Source: Epinephelus fuscoguttatus (taxonomy: Eukaryota > Chordata > Actinopteri > Perciformes > Serranidae). From it: a stretch of DNA of 64,000 nucleotides. Both the position numbers and the translations under genes were made by a program. The DNA lies in the NCBI RefSeq assembly GCF_011397635.1, contig NC_064771.1, positions 18,229,379 to 18,293,378 of the forward strand. Reading direction: 5' to 3'. Positions 1-14,100 of this stretch are shown here, in pieces (the stretch's first letter is position 1; each line of letters begins with the position of its first letter). The notes beneath the pieces are model-generated. The model was given only the letters and a program-made list of their open reading frames with translations, was not told where the DNA came from and did not search any database.

Positions 1-744
1 GCAACAGGCTATTAAAAAAACATTTAAATATTAATTAAAATGAGTTTAATTAAAAAAAAAAAACTTTAAGAAGTCAGATAAGAGATACAGTGTATTCGAA
101 GACTGATTAACTGCTTTGTTTTTTCTTCTGTCCCTGTGAACACATAATTATATACATTGTTTTAAATCATGAGAATGGGATGAGTGAGTTTTTATACAGT
201 TTTGAATAGTTAATTTAACTTGACGTGTAGGTTTTCATCTTTTGACACCAAACATTCTGTGAGTTTGTTTGAGACTGTAAAGTCAATGTGAGGAAAACAA
301 ATGTGAGTGTTTGATCTAAAATATTTTACAAAGTAGAAGGATGGAACTCTTACAGTACATTGTTTCCTCTATTGTGATGTTGTGCTTCCTGCTGGGCTCA
401 TCAGAAGCCTGCACTGATGCACACTCGCTATCGAAGGGCTGAGCAGTCCACTCGCACTCAACAATAATTGGTTTTTGGACGGCCCTTAATATGGCGCAGC
501 TTCGCGTGACCGCGCAAACGGAGGGGGAGTGAATAGGGCGAGGGGATAGGGGCTGGTTTGGGATTGGGCCTTGGGGTTCTGTGGGGATTGACTCACTCAG
601 GAAGTCAGCCTCAAGTGGTCATTCAAAGAATTGCAGTTTTTGGCACTTGCATGTTGGCTTCATTTTTTTTTATCCCCTGAGGTTACCACTTGGCACAAAG
701 CCATTCACATGATAATTGATTGTGTACTTCAGTGAGAGAGCCAC
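1..744. other. Upstream flank, no supported exon
   Basis: No CA exon could be read here. An open frame at 342-443 looks like a signal peptide but has no usable splice donor. From about 400 to 600 the base composition turns GC-rich and repeat-like (possible short DNA transposon; family not recognised). Confidence 0.4.
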
Positions 745-779
745 CTTCAAAATCTGGTGTGAAATAACTTCCTGGTGTT

Positions 780-2000
780 GAATACCAAAAAGACAAAAGA
801 GATGATTTTTGATCCTAGAGAAATTGCAGCTCATGACCTGGTAATCACTGACAACTATGTTATTGAACAGGTGTCCTCGTATAAATACCTGGGCCTAATG
901 GTGTCTAATAACTATGTTGGAGTGGTCATGTGGATTTCCTCTGTAACAGATTAGCTCAGAGCCTACATTTTCTCAGAAGGCTGCGGCTGTTTGGGGTCCG
1001 AACCGAGATCATGCTAACATTCTATAACGCTGTGTTAGCAAGTATCATAAGGTTCGGCTCCCTCACAGTCCAGTGTAAGGCCAGACTTCAGAGAATGGTG
1101 ACTACAGCTATGAAGATAGTGGGGAAACATGATCAATTCCAGTCCTTCCAGGCAATATATGAGGGAGCAGTTGTCAAGGGAGCAAATAAGATCCTGAGTG
1201 ACCCTTCTCATGTTCTCTTTCAGGAGTATGAGCTGTTGACGTCAAGGAGGCGCTACAGAGCCAGCAGGTGTAGGAGCAACCGGTTCAAATTGTCCTTTAT
1301 TCCCACTTCCATTTTATTATTAAACAAACAAACAAACACCCCTCGTGGCAGAGCCCCTCCCTCCCCCCACTAGGGTAGTGGGGAGGCTTACTGCTGTGGA
1401 TCCACTACCCTAGCCCCCCCCTCCACCCCACCACCTGACCTTGGTCGGGTGGTGGGGTGGACCCACCTCCATTCTGGTAATTTTATATGGAACATATAAC
1501 GTGGGCAGGGGGGAGGCTTATGGCTGCTGATCCTCTGCCCATCAAATTCCCCGTCAAATTCACTGTCAATTCACCGTTAATCACTGTTTACCATTGCTTA
1601 TTACTGAATTCTCTTCAGTTATGCTAATAGGTGGTTGCCTGCTTACCTGCTGGCCCTGCAATGCCCCCCTGGTTGAGCCGTATGTGCGCAGGGCTACTTA
1701 TGCGTAAATGGTCTGGTTATTGTTGTTCTTATCTAGTGTTGTTCTTAGTTGCACTATGGTCCCGCAACTGATTTAATATAATTTTAACTGGTTTACTGGT
1801 GTTTTTATTTGACCTCTGTATTTATTTGTTTTATATGCACTCACTTGCATTTTGAGACAGGCCAGTGCAATACCTGTAGTTCCCTTGTTTGTAACCTTAC
1901 AAACTCTTGCAACAGGAGTCTGCAACTGTAACACACTCAGCGCACTATGTGGGCTGTATGTATGTGTATGTATGTATGTCAATAAAGCTTATCTTAACTT
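780..2000 (+). mobile_element. L2/CR1-like LINE, 3' fragment
   Basis: From about 800 to 1330 the frames encode the C-terminal end of a fish L2-type reverse transcriptase ORF (motifs like SSYKYLG, FYNAVL, RRRYRASRCRSNRFK and SFIPTSILLLN), with at least one frameshift. A 3' UTR follows, holding an 18-bp near-perfect hairpin (1423-1440 with 1443-1460), and ends in tatg repeats and AATAAAG near 1981. Truncated and inactive. Confidence 0.75.
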
Positions 2001-2047
2001 CTGTATAAGCCAACTGTAAATATGTACACATGCTTCTTGATCTTTAG

Positions 2048-2199
2048 TGAAATGTGTTTTGGAGGAAAATCGAGTTGAAGTGAGTGGAGGTGGACTCAAT
2101 GGAACTTATTCTACGGTTCAGTTTCACTTTCACTGGGGCGACAGAGAACATCATCCAGGTTCAGAGCACATGATTGATGGGCACAGATATCCAATGGAG
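2048..2199 (+). CDS. Tandem CA, domain 1: zinc-ligand exon
   Basis: Starts after a ...ctttag acceptor with two bases of a split codon and ends in phase 0 at a gtacag donor. Encodes VSGGGL, then FHFHWG (two zinc His) and GSEH. It lies about 50 bp after the tail of a LINE insertion, so the preceding exon of this domain must be upstream of the window or lost. Confidence 0.88.
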
Positions 2200-5100
2200 G
2201 TACAGTATTGTTTGGCATTCATTATAAGCAAAATACTTCTCTTTATAAACAGATTTTTTTTATATATATACCTTGCTTTTGTCTCATCAATCCATGTAAT
2301 CTTTTGCAGATGCACATTGTCAGTCTGAAGAAAGGTTTTTCTGTGGAGGATGCCACAGCCCACCCAGAGGGAATTGCTGTTCTTGGGTTTTTCATGAACG
2401 TATGTCCTACAGTTGGTATTATAATTATTCCAAAGACAAGTGTTACTTTATGCTAAACATTTAATAAGCAGGCATCAAAACCGCCACCAAAACATTTACA
2501 GTATAGAGATTTCACTTGTAAAAATCTGGATCAAATTCATGTCTTTAGATCACAGGTCATACATTGGCTCTCTGATAGCTCCATCTGAATGCAAACCATC
2601 CATTCAAATACTGATGACCCCCCCGAAACTAAGTTTACAAAACATACACTGAAAAAAAAAAATTAAATTTCACTTTTATTTTTGCATCCATTTAAGTTAA
2701 AGATCTAAGCATTTTTTATACACACAAAGGCTTATTTCTTTCAAATGTTGGTTGCAAATTTATTAAAAACTGTCATTGAGCATGTCTCACGCTGGTAAAA
2801 CAGGACCATGACCGCACAGGTGTGGCTTGAAACGGTAAGAATGAAAAGCCACTCTTACTTTGCAGTTTCACATGACTAGTGCTACAGATGCCCCAAAGAA
2901 TCAGTCAGTATCTGACTTGACACCATTTGTCTCATGCAGTGTGACACATCTCCTTCACACAGAGTTGGTCAGGTTGTTGATTGTGGCCTGTGGAATGCTG
3001 ACCCACTTCCCTTCAAAGGCTGTCTGAAGCTGCTGGATATTGACAGGAACTTTAACATGCTGCTGTACACACACATACAGAGCATCCCAAACATGCTCAG
3101 TGGGTGACATGTCTGAGTATGCAGGCCGTGTAAGAACTGTGATATTTTCAGCTTCCAGGAATTGTGTACAGATCATTGCAAAATGGGGCCATGCATAATT
3201 CTCCAACATGAGGTCATGGCAGCGGATAAATGGCATGACAACAGGTCTCGCAATCTTATCACGGTATCTCGGTGCATTCAAACTGCCATCAATAAAATAC
3301 ACCTGTGTCCGTGGACCATAGTTGAAGCCATTCCGTACCATAGTATTTGTGAAAAGAGCGCTTCTCCAAAGCGCTAGATGCCATCGAAGGTGAGCATTGT
3401 TGGCTCTGTCAGTTATGACGACAAACTGCTGTCAAGGTGAGGACAGCGAGCATGCAGATGAGCTTCTCTGAGATGGTTTATGCAGAAAGTTTTCCGTTTT
3501 GCAAAGCAGTTGTTGCATCAGCTGTTTGTGTGAGTGGTAATATGCAGTTTAATCAGTACCTTGATATAAAACACCTGTCAAGTAGATTTATTTATCGTCT
3601 TGGAGGAGAAGTGCTCACAAACACAGATTTTACCAAATTTGTAACTACATTTTGAGAGAAATAAGTCTTCTGTGAAAGCAGAATAACTTAAAGCTGTGAG
3701 AAAAGGGAGCAAACAAAGGTTTTGCATTAAAAATTTGTTCATTGTACATGCACAATGGAAAGAGTAAATTTACACATGATCAAACTAGTAATAAAAGTGT
3801 AATCATTATGTTCTCTTTATTTCTCTAAGGCAACAGAAGATGGAGATATGCTGGGACCATGGGGCAATTTCACATCTCTCCTGACAGGGAACACAAGTAG
3901 GTGTTTGTCTCTTGCATCATTATGGCAATTCAGCTAGTTGCCATAATTTGTACTGCTGTTCCTTTTATTACCTTGCCATGTGTTACATGTACACACCTAG
4001 CACCTTGGCGCCAACAGCTGCCCTATCCAGTTTTGATACATTTTCTCCAAGCATGAAAACATCACAATGAGAGGTCACACCTTGGTGCTTGAAATATTTA
4101 CCCTGTGGTCAACATAAGATGTCATGCAATTAAAAGTGTTGGCACTATGTGGAAGCACCTGAGGCAGGTTTAGTGCCAACCCAAAACATATCTTATTGTT
4201 AGCTGTCTGTCACTTTCCTGTCAACTGTTTTGAAGTAGTTCCTCCTTCTGTATCTTATGACATTATTATTATGTATTTTCACAGGAGATCATACTCTTGG
4301 TGTCATTTCTTCTGTCTGTGTATGTGCTTTTATGATTCTAAAGACATTCAGGTGACTAATTGGCACAGGTGTTGTTGGGTTGAGATCTGCAATACTTTGA
4401 TGATGACTGTTGATGGTGTGAAACTAAGCCACATCACTCCCATTTTTGTTTCTCACATTTTTTCGCAGCCTCTGAAGTTGAAGTAAACTATAACATCTCC
4501 ATCGATGACCTGATTGAAAATGTGAACCTCACAAAGTTCTATCGGTACAAGGGCTCCCTGACCACCCCCAACTGCAACGAAGCCGTCATGTGGACGGTCT
4601 TTCAAGAGCCAATCAACATCAACAAAAAACTGGTGAGTTGGCCGTGTTTAGTCAACACACGCCCTTCCAGCACAAACGGAAATGTGAGAGCCTTTCAAAC
4701 ATTTGGAGTACTCGGATTTGTGGTGTCACAGCAGCCAAATCACACCACACACAAAGGCAAGGCAGCTTTATTTGTATAGCACAGTTCATACACAAGGGCA
4801 GTTCAAAGTGCTTTACAGAGCAATAAAATTAAAACATAATTAAGATTAAAAAAAGGTCAAATTAATTACTGAATGATTTTCAGTTTAAACAAAATCACAA
4901 TTAAAAATAGCAAAAGTGCAGACAAGAGGAATAAAGATAAAAAGATTATTTAAAATGATTTAAATTTGAGGTTAAAAATAAGAATGCAGTCATTACAGGG
5001 TGGAGTAGGCTATTAAAAAGGAATGTTTTTAGCTTCGACTTAGACAGGCCCTGACTGACCACTTTTAATACCATCTGGGAGGTTATTTTAGGTTTGTGTT

Positions 5101-8100
5101 GCAACTTAACAAAAATGCTGCTTCACCACGTTTTGTTCTGACTTTGGGACGTCAGTAGGCCAGGTCCAGATGTCCTCAGGGTCCTGTCATGTCACAAGCA
5201 TGTCAGAGATATGTTTGGGCACTGAGCCACAGGGTGATTTATACACAAGCAGTGTAAGGATTTAAGAACTGGAGTGATGTGGTCATATTTCCTAGTTTTT
5301 GTCAGGGCCCAAGCAGCAGCATTCTGAATGAGCTGGAGTTGCCGAACAGCTTGTTTTGAAAGTCCTACGAACAGACCATTGTAATCTAATCTTCTGGAAA
5401 TAAAGGCATTATTCCTCTGACTCTAGCAACATTTTTAAAATGGTAGTAGGCAGATGACGTTTCGGATTTGATGTGGCTGTAGACATTTAAATCTAAGTCC
5501 AGGATAATACCAAGGTCTCTTGCTTGAGACTTAGTTATAAAAGAGAAGGGATTCGAGGTGAGAGCTGAACCTCTGTCTTCCTGTGTTCCAAACACAAGTA
5601 TGTAAATACAGTGGAACCCGCTGATAGTGACGGTTAGAGTGATCAGCTGCTTGGGACAGAATCATTCCCCTACAAATGCTGCCGACATTATCCTCTAATA
5701 CTAATCTAGTAGCCCACTTAAAGAGTTCATTTTAGGTCTTTCCATACTTGACAACATATAGAAAACACTTCAAAGCAACTCTTTCTTTTCCCTTTACTCC
5801 CATGACAGTCTGCCTCGCAGTAACTCGCCTCCTTCTGGCTGTCTACCTGAGGCTGGTGTTGCGTCTCACTTAAGTTATGACGGGAGAATGACAGTCATTT
5901 TCTCAAGGAAAAGCAAAGTCTCCTCGAAGCTCGGGATTCAATGTCTTATTATTCCTGAGGGGCAACTTATTGTGCAGTCAGCAGTATCTCAATATCACAT
6001 GAAAGGCTCATGTCAGATTATCAAAGTAGCCTATGGCTTTTGAGACAAATCAGAGTTGTTTGTTTTTGCCTGTTTGTCCTGCAAGCTAGCATTTACCTGC
6101 TGCCACATGGAAGCAACCTGAACTCACTGAATGAGGGGTGACTGGGATCAGCCAGGACTGACTGGGCATTCTTCAGTGTTCTGATCCTGTACACATTAGT
6201 CAAATCATTAAAAGTTGTGCCTACAATTTTGCTGCAAACCTTTACAATGCCCAGCAACATGTTTCTGTGCTTTAAATAAAAGCAGATAAAAAAAGGTGAA
6301 GTGATTCAATAGAACAGGAATAAAACATTTTCATGAAAGTACAATCAACATTAAAACATTAAAACTGAACGCACCCCTAATTATTTTATATTCATGTAAT
6401 ATATATATACATATGTTAATAGATAGTAACCAGGATGAGAAATAAAGCAAAAGAAAAACATAGAATTACCTGCGTGTATGCCTGTATGACTCATATGTAG
6501 CCAGACTCATATGTAGCTTCAAATATGGACATTGCTGCAACCCCTGGCAGCACAGAAGATCTATACAATCAGCACAGACCCGAGATTAATGTCACCAATT
6601 CAGTATCTGACAAAATGTTTCCCCTTCTGTTCCTGAGTTATGATGTTTAGTAATGGCCAGAAAAGAGTGAAGCTGACCTTCAAGATATAAAATGCCATCA
6701 CTTCATTATTTTATCCTATTTGACATTTGTGTGAAATGATGTCATAACTAGTGCATGAATTTCTGAGTCATGGCCAAAAATGTGTTTTGTGAAGTCACAG
6801 TGAGTTTAGTTCAGTCCAAGGTGTGGTTTGTGCCTTCCTTATTCAAAGAAATTCCTTCAAATCAATCATTAGCGATTGTGTTCATGAGAATGTGGTGGAC
6901 AGACCTAAACCAGGCTGCAGCCATGTGATTCAGTGTAGCTGCACCCAGTGGAACTGTCCCTCCCAGTTTCCTTGCAGTCAAGATGGCAGTGAAGATAACA
7001 AACAGGTGACTTATTCATCTGGTATTGTGTCTTACTTCAGTGGATCACGGCATATCAGGTATTAATCTGAGTCTGAACTGATAGAAATAAATAAATGGTA
7101 CCAAAAAAAAAACCCCAACTAAAAATGAATATGTGGCTAATGCGTCTATCGACAATCTCTCGCAGAGTGTGAATCTGAAAGTTCCACATTCCCATAAAAA
7201 CACCCACAGAAAACAAAGATTCCTCGTCATTCACCTCTTGCATTGCCATGTACTGTAAATATATGTGTATGTGCCAGTGTGCCGTGAGAAATGTCCTGAT
7301 TTAAAATAATCGAAAGGCATTGCAGAGGTGAATATGTATAGGGTTTACCTTTGCGTTCTATGAGCAAACAAACACTAAGAAGCTGAAATCACCATCTTTA
7401 TACAAGGTATTTTAGCGTTATCTCTGCAGTGCTGGTCTTGACTGGTTTTGCAATTAAAGTTTTCTTTGTCTGAGACTGAGTAAAACTACTAGTATTATGA
7501 GTAAACATGCAGTTAAAACAAACATTTTCATTATCGTTGATTTGTCATAACAATAAATCTGTCAGCAGAGAGTGTGGAAGGTGACAGTGGTTCCTGGCAG
7601 CCTCACTGCCTCACCATTTCTACCCTAAGGCACTAACAATTACAACTATATTCTCATGCTGCCTTCAATAAACATGTAACCAGTCTGAGTTGGATGATAA
7701 AATACTGGACAGGATGTTTCCTATATCTGTACATTACATTTTGTCTGGATATGACAAAAGAACACGGTACATACTGGTACAGTATATGCTGGTCGCTTGT
7801 TTCGATGATCGCATTTGATAATCAGGGTTGTTTTATTTTTCTGTAGACTCTTGACGGCAAAAGAAAACATTAGGCAAGCTCCATGTGACTGGAGAGACAA
7901 GAAAGACGTTGGAGTCATATGTAGGTTGTAGAATGAAACATGTTATCTCTCTTCATCTTATCTGCTGACAGCCATCAGCACTCTGCAGATAGTCAAGTGC
8001 ACATGTCTCTGTGTGTCAGGTGGCTCAGCAGGTGCATGACACTTTCATCAGGTTCAGGCATACTACTAAAAATGTAGACAGTGAGCCAGAAGGAATGTAG

Positions 8101-11100
8101 TTGAATACATGATTAAGTAAAAGCTCAGAAACCACCATGGCCATCTTAAATCTTCTTTCCTTTTAAGTAGTGCTTATTTGCAGTACTATTTTTATTGCCT
8201 GGTAATTTAATTTTTCATAGTGTGACCAAATAATCTTCAAGGATGAAAACATACGAAGCAGCTTGTAGAGGCTCATTTATGCTCAATGTTAGATTCAGAC
8301 ACGGGCCATGCCGTTTATTTTGTCTGTACTTGTGCATGTTTTCTGAAAGCTTACGGATATGGATGAAATGGAGCAGTACCACTAGAGATCGTGGTGTCGG
8401 TTTATTGTAGTTGGAGCAAGATACAAACTTAGACACAATGAAGACATTTTTAAAATGGCAAAATTAATCAATTATATAGAGATTTTCTGTCTACATGTCG
8501 ATTTAATGGCTTCACAGACCAAAGAAGTGACCTTACCTGATCTCTGTAGACTGCTGATCATCTCTGTTTGAGGCAAGCAGCTCGAGGCCACATTGGCCTG
8601 TGCTAGCATAGCACATCCAGGTCTGACTGAATAGCAAGAATGCAACGTATAGAACACGTTATATCATATTTTTTGATCTTTGGTTTTAAAAAATGTCCAT
8701 CCTGAGTCCCACAATATCATAGGAGTGCAAAGCTAAATCTATGGAGTACTCATTACCAAGCTACTCTTACCTTTCTTGCATTTCACACAGCACTTAGAAA
8801 AAATTTGAACATCCACAACTCCCGCCTCCCTCCAAAGGCCTCCTCCCCCCTCCTCCATTACGTCTATGATAGATGTAGGCGTTGGCAAGGTAACGTTAGA
8901 TACACGGAAGAGGAGATCGAGTGAAGCATTACAACCAAGACAGTCGAACGGAGTTTTAAAACTCAACTGGAGTCAGTGATGACTGATGAGTTTTAGAATA
9001 AAGTTACAGTGCTAGCGTTAGATAGTAGCGTTAACGTTACTAGTAAGTGGAAACGCACAAGGAAGATAACGTTAATGTTTCAGAGGCTACGCTACAGTAG
9101 GCTAACGTTAGCCGTTAGCAACTGGATGCTGTGTTGTCATATATAACGTTATAGCCTATGTTACATTAGAGGCAAACTAAAAATACCTGTCCAGCAGAAA
9201 CTCTGCGACCATCTCGTCCCTTTTTAGCTCAAGATGAAGCTGCATAAGTCTTTGCCGTCGCTCAAAAGCAGAGCCGATGAGTTTTGGCTCTTGCAGCATC
9301 GAGTTCTCGCTGTGGGGGGATGTTAGGTGAGCAGTTACGTCAGTTGGAGGGACCGAATGGATTGGATATGAGTTTTTGGGGTTTTTTTTGTGACACTTGA
9401 GTGACTGTTCTCTCTGACAGATCAGTGGTTAGCTCAATTGGATCCTCAGCTGAAGTGGTACCAAAAAAAGTACCCTAGCAACTCATGGTGTGTCTGTGTT
9501 GCCAAGAAACTCTGCCACCCATTAATAACTCGAACACATATTTTTGCCAATGATGTTACTGTGGTGATCTGTGTTAGAGAAATTTTTATTTTTATTTTGC
9601 TCTATTCTTAGCTTGAACGGTTTCCTGCAAAAGCAGGATACACCAATGTTTATCGGCCGACACAACCACTCAATGGACGTCGTGTGTTTGCTTCCCCTGC
9701 AACTCCTTTACCTCCCAGTGAGTTGGAAAATCACTTGCATATATGACCCATAATATTCATGACACATTAAAGATGGCTGTTTTTCTATTCTTTAGGTCCT
9801 CCATGGTGCTACGATGATCACTGCGGTATGTGTCAGTAGACTTGTACATACAAATCTGATGACTGGACAGTTTTAAATCAATAATGCTGTTGTAGGATTT
9901 GGTCCTCAACTTTGGTTTTCCTCTCTACCATCAGAGTATTCGCCTTCTCACTGGCACCTTCTGCGTTATGCCCACTGCAATGGCGAACGCCAGTCACCTA
10001 TCAACATTGAGGCGAAGAAGGCTGTGGAAGACAAGCATCTTGTAGAATTCACCTACACAAAGTTTGACGACAAACATTCCATGAAGTACATCATTAACAC
10101 AGGCCACACAGGTTTGTTCTTTCATACAGTGGGCTGTTTCTGTCATACCTGGATTTTGGGTTTCTATGGCGGCATATTTACGTGCTTTAATGTTCAAACT
10201 GTCCGTGCTAGAACACCTGTATTCACCCTCTTTCTCTTTTAAGCCCATCTCCTGTAAAAGCCCAGTTTTCTTAGCTGTGGAATGACTGTAACAGAGTACA
10301 GTGGCACTTTCAACAGTGAAAAATCACTGATTGAAGCTTCTAAACTAAAATCTTCACAACCAGACTGTGGCAAAATGAAGCGTCTACTTGCAGCCGGGGA
10401 ATGACAGTAATGCAGTACAGTGGCACTTTTTGTGCCAATAAAAGCTTCTAACCCCAACCAGACATGCTGCATGATGTGGGAGCATTCGATTTCTGTCAAG
10501 CGCCCTCCGATAAATCAGGGTTGGCAAAAGTGCCAAACATCGAGTGGTTCGGGCCTTTTAAAGCTGAAAATTTGCTGCTTTTGTATGTATGTGTCATAGT
10601 AAACTACATATCATTTGGGTTTTAGACCGTCGGTTGGTTAAAATAAGTAAGTTAAAGAATCACTTTGGGTTGGGGAAATTTTAAGGAGCTATTTTCACCA
10701 TTTTTTTCACATTTGTTTTTAGAAGATAGTGAAAGTAATTGTTGGCTGCAGCCCTGGTTATGATACATGTGGTTACTATTTGACAATGGTGTCAAAATGA
10801 CATGCAAAAAACTGTTGCCACTGAAAAGATGAGTGCAATTGTGAGATGACATTTCTGTTTGTTTGCCCTCTCCCTAGTTACTTTAACAGGCCCGTAAATA
10901 GCAATTTACACGTTTCCTTGTGCTCTCGCTCAATTCCCAGTGAAGGTTGTACTGAAGGAGGACTTGGTCGAGGTCTCAGGGGGAGGTTTGGGACACGTCT
11001 ACTCCACCCTTCAGCTCCACTTCCATTGGGGCACTGAATCGCATGATGGCTCTGAGCACACAATGGATGCAAAAAGATACCCTATGGAGGTAGTTAAAAG

Positions 11101-14100
11101 AATTTAACTCTTGTGCTGCTGTATTAAGAGCATTGTTTCCAAATATATTTCGTTTTTGCCAATGTGTGCTAGATGTCATTATTGTGTTTTATTCCAGATG
11201 CACATAGTGAACAAGAGGAAGGACTTAACTGTGGAGGAGGCAAAACAGACTCCCAATGGTCTGGCAGTGCTGGGATTCTTTATTGAGGTAAAATTTGGTG
11301 CATTAGACTGTTGATGTAGTAAGACAGGAGTTGTGAACCAAATCCATACTATATGCTGGCTGCAACAGTGCACTCAGTAGAGTGCAGGTCTCAAAAAGGC
11401 GTCCCAGAAGCTTTAAAAATAAGACCCTTGCCTGTTTTTGCCAGAGCTATGGCACATTGTGCAAAACAGATCGAGTTTTTTTTGCTAACAGGCACTGGAT
11501 GTGGAACATAAATACAATATAAGAATGAATTTACTTTTAACAACTAAAACACAACCACAAATCTTTGATCCATGTTGTTCATAACTTGACGTTGTCTGTA
11601 GGCGACAGCACAACAAAGTAGGAAATAAATAGCAATAATCAACACAACTAAGGCCCTAATCACAGAAAAGGCATTTTAGCAGGTGGAGGCAGCTTTTTGT
11701 AATTGTTTTTATTGAGAATTAAAGTTTTTGCTCCCTGTTTTTGTGTTGCTGCGTGCCTCATGTTTCTGCATTCTAGGCACCTGGCATTTTGCCAGAGAGC
11801 TCTAAACTCCTTCAACTCTCAGAGTGGAAAGGTGCCCTACGTCACCTCTTATTTCGTCATCTTTTTTCCCATTGTCCATTCGGATGATTTGAGAGGCGGG
11901 CCTTCTGTGGTGGTCAGGACAACAAGTTTACAGTTGGTTAACAATGAAGGAGAAACTGGGGGTAGCGGTTGCTGGATACCCAGAGCTATACGGCCCGACG
12001 ATAGACAGCAGGTTGTCAAAGTGCCCTGAGTCATCCTAAAATATGCCTGGGAACAGCCATCATGGAGGCAAAGCTCCTGGACCAACTGGTGGTACTCCCC
12101 GTGATCCACCCTCATTTTTAGGGTCTCATGTACCCACACAGATCTGTTTCCCTGTGCCCAACGCACCATTTGCTGACAGCCTCTCACCCTCAGCCAGAGC
12201 TACAGCAAGTACCCTCTGCCTGTCCATTTTAGTAACTGTCCACTAATAACTGTGAAATACAGAAAAATGAATTAATTACACGGGTTGCCTGGCAATTATA
12301 AAAAGGTACAGCAAGGGGTTTTTTTTGTTTTGTTTTGTTTTTTTTTTAAACTAGTGTCATTCAATTTAAATAAAAAAAAAAAGGCAATGGAGTGCTGAAA
12401 AAAGAAACAATTTAACTACAAACGCTACTTACTTACATATGGAGCACAGATATTTATGGAAAATGACCCAATCAGCAAAATTCACAAGTCTACAAAATCT
12501 GGCCGGCAAAACACACACTGGTTTGGAATGACACTGCGTGGCAGACTGGGTCGCAGCTATGTGCAGTGGAATTGTCCCTCCTGGCTCCCCTACAGTCAAA
12601 ATAGCAGCGAAGATAACTAAAATAGGCATTTATTTATCTTGTGTCGTGCCTTACCATACTGGATCTCAGCATGTCAGATATGGAATTAATCTGCGGATGC
12701 TCCAGTTCAAAATGAGACCAATCTTTATTATGGACGTCAGTTTTTGAGCCACAACGAAGGCCAAAATGTGGCGTGCAACAGACGGTAAGGCTTGTGAGAC
12801 GATTTGTGGGATACATAATGGCGCCTACTGGCCAGTTGAGAGTCAGCAATCAATGACAGCATTAAGTGTGAATCACTGTTACCATGACAGGTCCCTGAGG
12901 ATACAGTCAGAAATGCACACACAAAACATACAGCTAATTGGTCCAGTAGTTTACGAGATTAGCTGCAGAAAGAGGCATACATACACACAACCTAGTTCAC
13001 GATCCCCTTCAGGCTTACGCACGGCAGAGATAATTATATAGTATACTAAGTTGATTACATAACTCATACAGTTAGTTTAGTAACACAGTTGTTGGGGTGA
13101 CAGGTGACAGTACATGCTGCAACATACCAGCAGTTCATCTAAAGGATGAACTGCTGGTATGTTGCAGGGTTGCTCTTAGTCATCACTAAGCATTTTAAGC
13201 ATACAAAGTACCTGCACAGATGTATGTCTGTCATGCCTGACACCATGACAATGAAAATGCTACATCATTTTGTGAAATGTTGTACCATACATGTCAGATA
13301 CAAAGCTGTTAAAAAAACAATGAAAAATGCAGACTAAATGCAAATGTTGTGAATATGTATTACTATATAAACTGCAAAAAAATCTGTCACATGTTCTATT
13401 GTTTGAGTTGTCTGAGTTTTCATGGCTTTTCTCAATGTCTATTTTCCAGCATAAGGGTACCCACAAAAGCAGTAGTGGCTCAGAACATTCTGAGGTAACT
13501 GATGTAGATTTCTTGGACCAGCAGATTATACTGCTTTATAGTCAAGTGTTCCTAAATCCTTCACCATGTTTGTCTCTGTAGACATCTACCACGTCTGATA
13601 CTGATCCCTGGAAAAAACTGACCGACCACTTTTCAGCTATTCAAAACATCAGTGAGTGCATACTTGTTTTGTTGTGAATAACATTAGAAACACAAATGTG
13701 CCACTAAATCTTGTGTGTTTTTGTGTCAACACAGGCTCAAAAGTTAATGTCACAGAGGAAATCTCGATTGATGACTTGCTGGGCGAAGTAAACCGAGAGG
13801 AATACTACCGCTACAATGGCTCCCTAACTACACCGACATGTGATGAAGCGGTGGTTTGGACAGTCTTTAAAGAGTCTATCAAGGTGGACGAAAAACTGGT
13901 ACGTGCCTGTCATTATCTTGGTGTGTTTGGTGTGCCTCAGTAACCTTGTATTGAAATAATACACACTGGCACAACATTAAAACCACTGAGGGGTGAACTG
14001 AATAGCATTGATCATCTCATTACAATGCAATGTTCTGCTGTGAAACCTTGGGTCCTAACGTTCATGTTGATGCACAGCCCCTCATGGTAACGGCACTCCC

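Noticed and set aside
9233-9335. Short plus-strand open frame starting ATGAAGCTGC
   Set aside because: No similarity, a stop follows soon, and the opposite strand looks more like repeat-derived coding text.
9571-9753. 60-codon open frame over the domain 1 C-terminal exon
   Set aside because: Wrong frame; the CA text appears only when entering at 9612 after the TTAG acceptor.
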